In this document: positions 1 to 5,667 of the stretch, one piece after another | How positions within the stretch are numbered: the stretch's first letter is position 1 | Layout: each line of letters opens with the position of its first letter | Source: Burkholderiales bacterium RIFCSPHIGHO2_12_FULL_61_11 | GTDB lineage: Bacteria > Pseudomonadota > Gammaproteobacteria > Burkholderiales > Burkholderiaceae_C | Assembly (NCBI GenBank): GCA_001770785.1 | Contig: MERZ01000208.1 | Span: 1 to 5,667, forward strand | Direction of reading: 5' to 3' | DNA: 5,667 bases | Made by a program: the position numbers and the translations under genes | Notes under the pieces: model-generated | What the model was told of the DNA's origin: nothing | Databases searched by the model: none | The model's input: only the letters and a program-made list of their open reading frames with translations

Positions 1-63
1 CTTGTTGCACGTGGCCGGGCTGGGGGTCAGGATCACGCTCGCCCGCAGGTTGGGTTCTTTCAC
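1..63 (-). CDS. Possible 5' end of an unrecognised gene, cut by the window edge
   Basis: This is a tentative call. A GTG codon at 63-61 opens a frame that stays open to the window edge and reads MKEPNLRASVILTPSPATCN and one more residue. An AGGG lies five bases upstream of the GTG as a weak ribosome-binding site, and nearly every codon after the first three ends in G or C, as in the confident genes here. A promoter-like pair lies about 70 bases upstream. I recognise no family in 21 residues. The main alternative is the tail of a convergent plus-strand gene: a frame open from position 2 ends with TGA at 77-79 and shares the same third-codon positions, so base composition cannot separate the two. 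Confidence 0.3.
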   Translation of the reverse strand, partial: MKEPNLRASVILTPSPATCNK

Positions 64-88
64 GTTAACCCTAAGCTGACTTCGTGTT

Positions 89-114
89 GCTGAATTAGCT
101 ACAAAATAGATAGC
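89..114. repeat. AT-rich intergenic motif with GCTA/TAGC arms
   Basis: In a patch of about 38% G+C (81-140), arms GCTA (98-101) and TAGC (111-114) flank a nine-base AT-rich loop. Read on the minus strand, the segment begins GCTATCTATTTTGTAGCT. From memory it resembles degenerate copies of a short intergenic repeat common in Comamonadaceae genomes, of the form GCTAT-(A/T-rich)-TAGCTGCT. The arms and the base composition are seen directly. Membership of a repeat family is inference, since only one copy lies in the window. Confidence 0.3.
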
Positions 115-124
115 GTATTACGCT
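112..124. promoter_or_regulatory. 13-bp perfect palindrome, possible operator or weak terminator stem
   Basis: AGCGTA and TACGCT are exact reverse complements around a single central T at 118. The palindrome sits where the promoter at 132-160 would start transcription, which is a usual place for a repressor operator. As RNA it could instead fold as AGCG/CGCT with a five-base loop, followed on the minus strand by ATCTATTTTG. That would be a weak terminator for the parE-parC operon. The symmetry is directly visible; either function is inference. Confidence 0.35.
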
Positions 125-131
125 CGTACCT

Positions 132-160
132 ATTATGGTAGGGCCGTTTTTCTCACTCAA
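132..160 (-). promoter_or_regulatory. Candidate sigma70 promoter overlapping the parC stop codon
   Basis: On the minus strand TTGAGT (160-155) is followed after exactly 17 bases by CATAAT (137-132). They match the -35 and -10 consensus at 4 of 6 and 5 of 6 positions. The -35 box lies in the last two sense codons and the stop codon of parC. Transcription would begin near 125 and run left out of the window, so it would serve a gene downstream of parC rather than parC itself. This is a match by eye, without a scoring model. Confidence 0.4.
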
Positions 161-2507
161 CTCGAATAATCCCCGTCGGTTTGAAACCCAGATCAGCCGC
201 CTTGCCTTTGCGGGCACGCGCAGCTCTGGCATTGTTCAAGCTGCGGATTTCCAGGATTTCCTCACGCGCCTTGCCGCCGCGACCCACACCTTCAATCTTC
301 ACGCTGCGGGTGTAAGCCGCCGCGCCGGCCAACGTATCCCTGGGCTCCAGGTCAATGAGCATGAGGCCGCGCCCGCCCTTGTCCATCTGCTTGAGCTCAC
401 TGATCTCAAAGGCCAGGATGCGGCCACCGGTGGAGGCGCAGGCGACATGGGTGGCGGGTTTCAGAGGCGCTGCACCGCTGCTTCCCGATACGTGAGAAGG
501 CTTGCACACAGTCTCGCCTTCGGCGCAACTGATGAAAGCCTTGCCAGCCTTCAGGCGCGAGCTCATGCTCTCAACAGTGGCCAGGAAGCCATAACCACCG
601 CTGCTGCTGAGCAGCAAGGTGGCGCTGGCCGGGCCGGAAAAATAGTGCGTCAGCTGCGTTCCTGATTCCAGCTCGATCATTGTCGTCAGCGGCTGGCCAT
701 CGCCGCGGGCACCGGGCAGCGTGGCCACGGGCACGGAGTACACCCGGCCATTGCTGCCAAACGCCAGCAAGGTGTCGACCGTGCGGCATTCAAAGGTGCT
801 GTACAGCCCGTCGCCGGGCTTGAAGGCAAAGCTCGCCGCATCGTGCCCGTGCCCGGTGCGGGCGCGCACCCAGCCCTTGCTGCTGACCACAATGGTGGCC
901 GGCTCGTCAAGCACCTTGACTTCGAGCGCGGCTTTTTTCTCGGCCTGGATCAGCGTGCGGCGTGGGTCGGCAAACTGCTTGGCGTCGGCTTCAATTTCCT
1001 TGATCAACAGCCGGCGCAACGCCGCCGGGCTGCCCAGGATTTCTTCGAGCTTGCCCTGCTCCTCGCGCAGGGTTTTAAGCTCCTGCTCAATCTTGATGGC
1101 TTCCAGCCGCGCCAGCTGACGCAGACGAATTTCAAGAATATCCTCGGCCTGTCGGTCGCTTAAGCGGAAGCGCTCCATCAGCGCGGCTTTGGGCTCGTCG
1201 GACTGGCGAATGATGGCAATCACTTCGTCGATGTTGAGCAGCACCAAATGGCGCCCCTCAAGAATGTGAATGCGGTCCAGCACCTTGTCCAGACGATGTT
1301 GCGAGCGCCGCTGAACCGTGGTCTGGCGAAACGCGATCCACTCCACCAGCATCTGCCGCAGGGACTTTTGCGTCGGCTTGCCATCGAGCCCGACCATGGT
1401 CAGGTTGATGGACGAGGAACTCTCCAGGCTGGTGTGGGCCAGCAGGGTGTTGATGAGCTCGGATTGCCCGATCTTGCTGGTCTTGGGCTCAAACACCAGG
1501 CGCACGGCGGCATCCTTGCTGGATTCGTCGCGCACCAGGTCCAGCACGGCCAGAATCGTCTGCTTGAGCTGCACCTGATCCTGGCTGAGTGCCTTTTTGC
1601 CGGCCTTGATCTTTGGATTGGTCAGCTCTTCGATCTCTTCCAGCACCTTCTGGGTGCTGACACCGGGTGGCAACTCCTGCACCACCAGCCGCCACTGGCT
1701 GCGTGCCAGGTCTTCAATCTTCCAGCGGGCGCGCACCTTGAGCGAACTCCTGCCGGTGCTGTAAGCCGCCGCAATTTCTGCGGCGTTCGAAATAATCTGC
1801 CCGCCGCCTGGGTAGTCGGGCCCGGCGATCAGCGTGTACAAGGCATCATCGCTGAGCTGCGGCGTTTTGATCAGGGCGACACAGGCGTCGGCCACCTCAC
1901 GCAGGTTGTGGCTGGGAATTTCGGTGGCCAGTCCCACGGCAATGCCGCTGGCCCCGTTGAGCAGCGTGAACGGCAGACGTGCCGGGAGCTGGCTGGGCTC
2001 TTGGGTCGATCCATCGTAGTTGGGCACAAACTCCACCGTGCCCTCATCGATCTCGTCGATAAGCAGGCTGGTGATGCGGGCCAGTCGCGCCTCGGTATAG
2101 CGCATGGCGGCGGCGCCATCGCCGTCACGGCTGCCGAAGTTGCCTTGACCGTCAATCAGCGGGTAACGCTGCGAAAAGTCCTGCGCCATGCGGACCAGCG
2201 CGTCGTAGGCCGCCTGGTCGCCGTGCGGATGAAAGCGGCCCAGCACATCGCCCACCACGCGGGCGCTTTTGACCGGCCGGGCACCGGTAGCACCATTGGC
2301 GCCGCCAAAGCCCAGACCCATGCGCGCCATGCTGTACAAAATGCGCCGCTGCACCGGCTTTTGGCCGTCGCACACGTCGGGCAGCGCCCTGCCCTTGACG
2401 ACGCTCAGCGCGTATTCGAGGTAAGCGCGCTGCGCGTACGCCGCAAGGCAATCCTCGTCAGCGGGTTCGGGGGGGTTGGCTTGGGCTTCCGGCGTAAAAA
2501 GATCCAT
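153..2507 (-). CDS. parC: DNA topoisomerase IV subunit A
   Basis: ParC is the DNA-breaking and rejoining subunit of topoisomerase IV, which decatenates daughter chromosomes in the cytoplasm as an A2B2 complex with ParE. The protein has 784 residues (E. coli ParC has 752). The winged-helix core carries HPHGD (93-97) and the catalytic Tyr137 in [10 protein letters not shown]. Ile189, in [10 protein letters not shown], is the likely DNA-intercalating isoleucine. A tower region and a charged coiled coil (about 390-490) follow, then the beta-pinwheel C-terminal domain (about 530-770). Absence of a canonical QRRGGKG box and the partner parE nearby favour ParC over GyrA; a partial GRGGK occurs at 742-746. 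The usual quinolone-contact Ser is Gln98 and the usual Glu is Asp102. The ATG is the first in-frame start near the conserved N-terminus, but no clear Shine-Dalgarno sequence precedes it. Confidence 0.97.
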   Translation of the reverse strand: MDLFTPEAQANPPEPADEDCLAAYAQRAYLEYALSVVKGRALPDVCDGQKPVQRRILYSMARMGLGFGGANGATGARPVKSARVVGDVLGRFHPHGDQAAYDALVRMAQDFSQRYPLIDGQGNFGSRDGDGAAAMRYTEARLARITSLLIDEIDEGTVEFVPNYDGSTQEPSQLPARLPFTLLNGASGIAVGLATEIPSHNLREVADACVALIKTPQLSDDALYTLIAGPDYPGGGQIISNAAEIAAAYSTGRSSLKVRARWKIEDLARSQWRLVVQELPPGVSTQKVLEEIEELTNPKIKAGKKALSQDQVQLKQTILAVLDLVRDESSKDAAVRLVFEPKTSKIGQSELINTLLAHTSLESSSSINLTMVGLDGKPTQKSLRQMLVEWIAFRQTTVQRRSQHRLDKVLDRIHILEGRHLVLLNIDEVIAIIRQSDEPKAALMERFRLSDRQAEDILEIRLRQLARLEAIKIEQELKTLREEQGKLEEILGSPAALRRLLIKEIEADAKQFADPRRTLIQAEKKAALEVKVLDEPATIVVSSKGWVRARTGHGHDAASFAFKPGDGLYSTFECRTVDTLLAFGSNGRVYSVPVATLPGARGDGQPLTTMIELESGTQLTHYFSGPASATLLLSSSGGYGFLATVESMSSRLKAGKAFISCAEGETVCKPSHVSGSSGAAPLKPATHVACASTGGRILAFEISELKQMDKGGRGLMLIDLEPRDTLAGAAAYTRSVKIEGVGRGGKAREEILEIRSLNNARAARARKGKAADLGFKPTGIIRVE

Positions 2508-2635
2508 GGTGAATTTGCTTGGGTTGGGCAGCTTGTGCGTTGCCTGCTTGCCCGGATGGCGACAGGCACAGGATTAGACAGAGTCGATTTTTCGGTCCGC
2601 GCGGCGTGTTGATCTCGAACCAGTGAAGAGGATGA
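2508..2635 (-). other. Gap between the transglycosylase and parC, with a hairpin
   Basis: The 128-bp gap holds no gene. On the minus strand GGGCAAGC (2553-2546) can pair with GCTGCCC (2532-2526), giving seven base pairs with one bulged A around a 13-base loop that ends 18 bases before the parC ATG. No U-rich tail follows, so it does not look like an intrinsic terminator. A TCTAAT (2578-2573) resembles a -10 box but has no acceptable -35 partner. I infer that parC is transcribed by readthrough from parE, with the hairpin possibly affecting translation. Confidence 0.3.
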
Positions 2636-3514
2636 TCAGTCCGGCTCGGCCCTGACCTCCGGCGAGCCGGAGGTCACTCCAGCGGAAGCCACTCTGGTGC
2701 TCCGACCGCTGGCGCCGCCCATCATTTCCATGCGCACCCGGCTGGACGCGGCGGTCATGCTGGGGGGCTTGAGCTGCTCATAGAGTTGCATCACGGTTTT
2801 GACGTAATTTCTGGTTTCGGGGTAATTCGGTATCTTGTTGCCCGCCCGCTGTACCGCGCCTTCTCCGGCGTTGTAGGCGGCAATGGCCAGTTCAAGCTGG
2901 CCGGGAAACAGCTTGATCAGGTCGCTCAGGTAGTTTGATCCGGCCCGGATGTTGGTCCTGGGGTCGGTGAGCTTTTTCTGGACGGGGGAATTCTTGTCGG
3001 CCCGCACGCCATAACGCGCTGCCGTCGGCGGAATCAGCTGCATCAGGCCAACCGCACCTTTCGGTGAAACCGCCTGGGTGTTGAATCCGGACTCGGTCGC
3101 AATCAGGGCCTGCAGCAGTTCGTAGTCAATCCCGTGCGTCAGGGAAGCTTCGCGCAGCAAGTGCTTGACCGCCTTGTAGCTTGGCGACACCTCAAAATAG
3201 GCCAGCAGTTTGGCAGGTGCCGCGACCACGCCCGTTGCCCGGTCAGCGCCGCGGCCAGGCGCCTGGCTGGCCGCGCCGGTATTGCCGGCATTGAAGCTCT
3301 CGCCGCCCCGGAAAAAAAGCTCGTAGCGCTCGTCAAGCTGCGTCGCCGAAAAGTGACCCATGCCCTGCGCATCAACGTAGCCCCAGACATCAGCCCGAGC
3401 CGGCGTGGCCGACAAAGCCGCGAGCAACATGACCAGCACCGGAAAAACCAGCGCACGCCAATGGGGGCGGGCCGCCCCTTGAAAAAGGGAAAAAAACGTC
3501 ATAAGGAGATTCAT
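2636..3514 (-). CDS. Secreted lytic transglycosylase, SLT family (GH23-type)
   Basis: This 292-residue protein is predicted to cleave the MurNAc-GlcNAc bond of peptidoglycan non-hydrolytically in the periplasm, leaving 1,6-anhydroMurNAc ends. A hydrophobic segment (21-36) and the AxA site A39-R40-A41 indicate export by the Sec route. There is no lipobox cysteine. Residues 42-70 (WGYVDAQGMGHFSA and on) resemble the small DUF4124-type domain found at the N-terminus of such enzymes. The SLT domain (about 115-250) has catalytic Glu141 in ATESGF, GLMQL (156-160), AYNAGEGAV (213-221) and YPETRNYV (231-238). The last 40 residues are low-complexity. The ATG shares its A with the parE TGA, which suggests translational coupling. 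A TTG one codon upstream and an ATG at 3502 are alternative starts, and none has a strong ribosome-binding site. The family is secure; the specific paralogue is not named. Confidence 0.93.
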   Translation of the reverse strand: MNLLMTFFSLFQGAARPHWRALVFPVLVMLLAALSATPARADVWGYVDAQGMGHFSATQLDERYELFFRGGESFNAGNTGAASQAPGRGADRATGVVAAPAKLLAYFEVSPSYKAVKHLLREASLTHGIDYELLQALIATESGFNTQAVSPKGAVGLMQLIPPTAARYGVRADKNSPVQKKLTDPRTNIRAGSNYLSDLIKLFPGQLELAIAAYNAGEGAVQRAGNKIPNYPETRNYVKTVMQLYEQLKPPSMTAASSRVRMEMMGGASGRSTRVASAGVTSGSPEVRAEPD

Positions 3515-5484
3515 CAAATGTCAATTTCCACGGCATCGCCGTGCAACTCCATCAGTTCGCGGCGCGCTGCCGCTTCGCCCTTGCCCATCAGCTTGGTGAT
3601 CAGGCTCTCGGTTTGCTCAAAATCCTGGTTGCCCAATTGCACCGGCATCAGGCGGCGGGTATCCGGATTGAGCGTGGTATCCCACAATTGTTCCGCACTC
3701 ATTTCACCCAGACCCTTGAAGCGGCTGATGCTCCAGGCGCTTTCACGGACGCCATCCTTGCGCAGTTTGTCCAGTATGGCGGTCAATTCGCCTTCATCAA
3801 GGGCATAGACCTTGGAGGCCGGCTTCTTGCCGCGGGCCGGCGCGTCCACACGGAACAGCGGCGGCCTGGCCACATAAACGTGACCGGCGGCTATCAATTT
3901 CGGGAAGTGGCGGAAGAAGAGCGTCAGCAGCAGCACCTGGATGTGCGAGCCGTCCACGTCCGCGTCGCTCAGGATGCAGACCTTGCCATAGCGCAAACCA
4001 CTCAAGTCCGGCGTGTCATTCGGACCATGCGGGTCCACGCCAATAGCGACTGCAATATCATGAATCTCGGTGTTGGCAAACAGCCGGTCGCGCTCGACCT
4101 CCCAGGTATTGAGGACCTTGCCGCGCAGCGGAAGAATCGCCTGGCTCTCTTTGTCGCGGCCCATCTTGGCACTGCCGCCCGCCGAGTCGCCCTCGACCAG
4201 AAACACCTCGTTATAGGCCAGGTCCCGGCTTTCGCAGTCGGTCAGCTTGCCGGGCAGCACGGCCACGCCCGAGCCCTTGCGTTTTTCAACTTTTTGCCCC
4301 GCTTTTTGGCGCGTTTGCGCGGCCTTGATGGCCAGCTCGGCCAGCTTTTTGCCGTACTCGACATGCTGGTTCAGCCACAACTCGAGCGCCGGGCGCACGC
4401 AGCTCGAGACCAGTCGGACGGCGTCACGCGAGTTCAGGCGCTCCTTGATCTGGCCCTGAAACTGCGGATCCAGTACCTTGGCCGAGAGCACGTAGCTGGC
4501 GCGGGCAAAGACGTCTTCGGGCAACAGCTTGACGCCTTTGGGCAGCAGAGAATGCAGCTCGATAAAGCTCTTGACCGCATTGAACAGGCCATCGCGCAGC
4601 CCGCTCTCGTGCGTGCCGCCGGCGTTGGTCGGGATCAGGTTGACATAGCTTTCGCGCACCGGCTGACCGTCTTCGGTAAAGGCCACGCACCAGCTGGCGC
4701 CCTCGCCTTCGGCAAAACTTTCATGCGAGGCATCGGCAAAGCTTTCGCCTTCAAACATCGGAATCACCGGGTCCCCCGTCAGCGTCTGCATCAGGTAGTC
4801 GCGCAAGCCGCCCTTGTAGGCCCAGGTTTGTGTTTCCTTCGTTTTTTCATTGGTCAGCGTGACGGACACACCGGGCATCAGCACCGCCTTGCTGCGCAGC
4901 AAATGCGTCAAATCGGCGATGGGCAGAATGGCGGACTCAAAGTAGCTGGTGTCCGGCCAGACCCGTACCGTGGTGCCCGACCTCCGGTCGCCATCGCCGT
5001 TCTTGCGCAACGCCAGTTTTTCGATGACATCGCCACCGGAAAATACCAGTTTGGCGACCATTCCTTCCCGGTAAGAGGTGACCTCGAGCCGCTTGGACAG
5101 TGCGTTGGTGACGCTCACGCCAACCCCGTGCAGGCCGCCCGAAAAACTGTAGGCGCCGCCCTTGCCCTTGTCGAACTTGCCACCCGCATGCAGGCGGGTG
5201 AACACCAGCTCAAGCACCGACGCTTTTTCTTCCGGATGCATGCCGAACGGGATGCCCCGGCCATCATCTTCCACAGTGACGGAGCCGTCAAGATGCAGCG
5301 TGACCTTGAGCTTTTTGCCGTGCCCGGCCAGCGCTTCATCAGCCGAGTTGTCGATCACTTCCTGAATCAGGTGCAGGGGATTTTCGGTGCGCGTGTACAT
5401 GCCCGGACGCTGCTTGACGGGCTCCAGGCCCTTGAGCACGCGGATCGAGCTTTCGGAGGATTCGGGGATTAGTTTGACGGCCAT
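3514..5484 (-). CDS. parE: DNA topoisomerase IV subunit B
   Basis: ParE is the ATP-driven subunit of topoisomerase IV, closing on DNA as a dimer and, with ParC, passing one duplex through another. From ATG 5484 it has 656 residues (E. coli ParE has 630). The GHKL ATPase shows Glu42 and Asn46 in EVIDNSADEA, DDGRGIP (73-79) and GGLHGVGVSVTNALS (116-130). The transducer loop reads QIK (345-347), not the common QTK. The TOPRIM domain has EGDSAGGSAK (431-440), PLRGK (452-456) and the metal-binding DADVDGSHI (507-515). The C-terminal FKGLGEMSAEQLWDTT motif starts at 589. Lack of the long GyrB insert and the neighbouring parC favour ParE. A GTG at 5523 would add 13 residues that fit no conserved part, and it lies upstream of the likely transcription start, so the ATG is preferred. 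Confidence 0.97.
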   Translation of the reverse strand: MAVKLIPESSESSIRVLKGLEPVKQRPGMYTRTENPLHLIQEVIDNSADEALAGHGKKLKVTLHLDGSVTVEDDGRGIPFGMHPEEKASVLELVFTRLHAGGKFDKGKGGAYSFSGGLHGVGVSVTNALSKRLEVTSYREGMVAKLVFSGGDVIEKLALRKNGDGDRRSGTTVRVWPDTSYFESAILPIADLTHLLRSKAVLMPGVSVTLTNEKTKETQTWAYKGGLRDYLMQTLTGDPVIPMFEGESFADASHESFAEGEGASWCVAFTEDGQPVRESYVNLIPTNAGGTHESGLRDGLFNAVKSFIELHSLLPKGVKLLPEDVFARASYVLSAKVLDPQFQGQIKERLNSRDAVRLVSSCVRPALELWLNQHVEYGKKLAELAIKAAQTRQKAGQKVEKRKGSGVAVLPGKLTDCESRDLAYNEVFLVEGDSAGGSAKMGRDKESQAILPLRGKVLNTWEVERDRLFANTEIHDIAVAIGVDPHGPNDTPDLSGLRYGKVCILSDADVDGSHIQVLLLTLFFRHFPKLIAAGHVYVARPPLFRVDAPARGKKPASKVYALDEGELTAILDKLRKDGVRESAWSISRFKGLGEMSAEQLWDTTLNPDTRRLMPVQLGNQDFEQTESLITKLMGKGEAAARRELMELHGDAVEIDI

Positions 5485-5506
5485 GCGGGTACAGATGAAT
5501 CGGGCG

Positions 5507-5551
5507 ATTGTAATCCGGGTCACAAAAGCAACTGTATGAATACCCAGTCAA
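5507..5551 (-). promoter_or_regulatory. Candidate promoter of the parE-transglycosylase-parC operon
   Basis: TACAAT (5512-5507) is a 5-of-6 match to the -10 box and would start transcription near A5500, about 16 bases before the parE ATG. Its -35 partner is unclear. CAGTTG lies at a 16-base spacing, TTGCTT at only 13, and the best hexamer, TTGACT (5551-5546), is too far upstream at 33 bases. The leader would be very short and has no Shine-Dalgarno sequence. The -10 call is reasonable; the -35 is unresolved. Confidence 0.45.
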
Positions 5552-5575
5552 GTGCGGGCAGGAAATCAACAAGCC

Positions 5576-5667
5576 CGCCATTTCGGCGTTTGAACCCATG
5601 GGCAGACTGTAACCAAAATGTCCCTGGGCCGTTGGAATCAGCGCCGATGTCCGCCGCCGAAATGGCG
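5576..5667. repeat. Perfect 13-bp inverted repeat upstream of parE
   Basis: CGCCATTTCGGCG (5576-5588) and CGCCGAAATGGCG (5655-5667) are exact reverse complements 66 bases apart. The second arm is cut at the window edge, so the repeat may be longer. Each arm is itself a small hairpin (CGCC, five-base loop, GGCG). Read on the minus strand, the left arm is followed by GGCTTGTT, resembling the stem and tail of a degraded intrinsic terminator for whatever lies upstream of parE. A small mobile-element remnant is the other option. The bases between the arms have no convincing gene on either strand. Confidence 0.5.

Noticed and set aside
153..2507. Reading this gene as gyrA instead of parC
   Set aside because: It lacks a full QRRGGKG box, is shorter than typical GyrA, and is co-directional with a ParE-type partner that lacks the long GyrB insert.
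2573..2578. TCTAAT as a -10 box for a separate parC promoter
   Set aside because: The hexamer at the expected -35 distance (CGCGGA) does not match the consensus, so there is little support for a promoter in the gap.
1248..2612. A 454-codon open frame on the plus strand opposite parC
   Set aside because: It lies almost entirely within parC, shows no recognisable family or ribosome-binding site, and has the same GC-driven explanation.
3503..3808. Plus-strand AGGAG (3504-3508) followed nine bases later by ATG 3518 and a 97-codon frame
   Set aside because: The ribosome-binding site and ATG look good, but the frame is Ser/Arg-rich, wholly antisense to the parE 3' end, and has no visible promoter. 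It is probably coincidence.
3541..5472. A 643-codon open frame on the plus strand opposite parE
   Set aside because: It is antisense to a confident parE, has no recognisable domain, and is the stop-poor frame expected when high-GC third positions align on the opposite strand.
5339..5599. Minus-strand 86-codon frame overlapping the parE start, plus a second frame open from the window edge to a TGA at 5523-5521
   Set aside because: The first overlaps the conserved ParE N-terminus out of frame. The second shows no recognisable protein and runs through the inverted repeat and the probable promoter. Neither has supporting signals.
5619..5667. Plus-strand ATG near 5619 that could begin a divergent gene
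   Set aside because: No ribosome-binding site or promoter precedes it, only about 16 codons are visible, and they run into the inverted repeat.

Overview
The window looks like an ordinary core-genome stretch from a GC-rich betaproteobacterium. The style of the ParC and ParE proteins, and a short AT-rich intergenic motif near the left end, point to the Burkholderiales and probably the Comamonadaceae (Polaromonas/Rhodoferax-like). That placement is recognition from memory, not a search result. No tRNA, rRNA, CRISPR array, insertion sequence or phage gene is visible.

Layout, in the direction of transcription (all confident genes are on the minus strand, right to left). At the right edge (5524-5667) is a non-coding stretch with a perfect 13-bp inverted repeat and the probable parE promoter. 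Then come parE (topoisomerase IV subunit B, ATPase/TOPRIM; 5484 to 3514), a secreted lytic transglycosylase whose ATG shares one base with the parE stop (3514 to 2636), a 128-bp gap with one modest hairpin, and parC (topoisomerase IV subunit A; 2507 to 153). Below parC is a 152-bp AT-rich stretch. It holds a good candidate sigma70 promoter whose -35 box overlaps the parC stop codon, a 13-bp palindrome at the predicted transcription start, and possibly the first 21 codons of another minus-strand gene cut by the window edge.

ParE and ParC together form the A2B2 topoisomerase IV that unlinks daughter chromosomes. The gene between them is predicted to cleave peptidoglycan in the periplasm. It may share only transcription with its neighbours, although both activities belong to the end of the cell cycle. 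Both topoisomerase genes are full length with intact catalytic residues.

I did not find a new biological system. The points most worth a second look are the promoter-plus-palindrome at the parC 3' end, the inverted repeat at the right edge, the Gln at the ParC quinolone-contact position, and the embedded transglycosylase.
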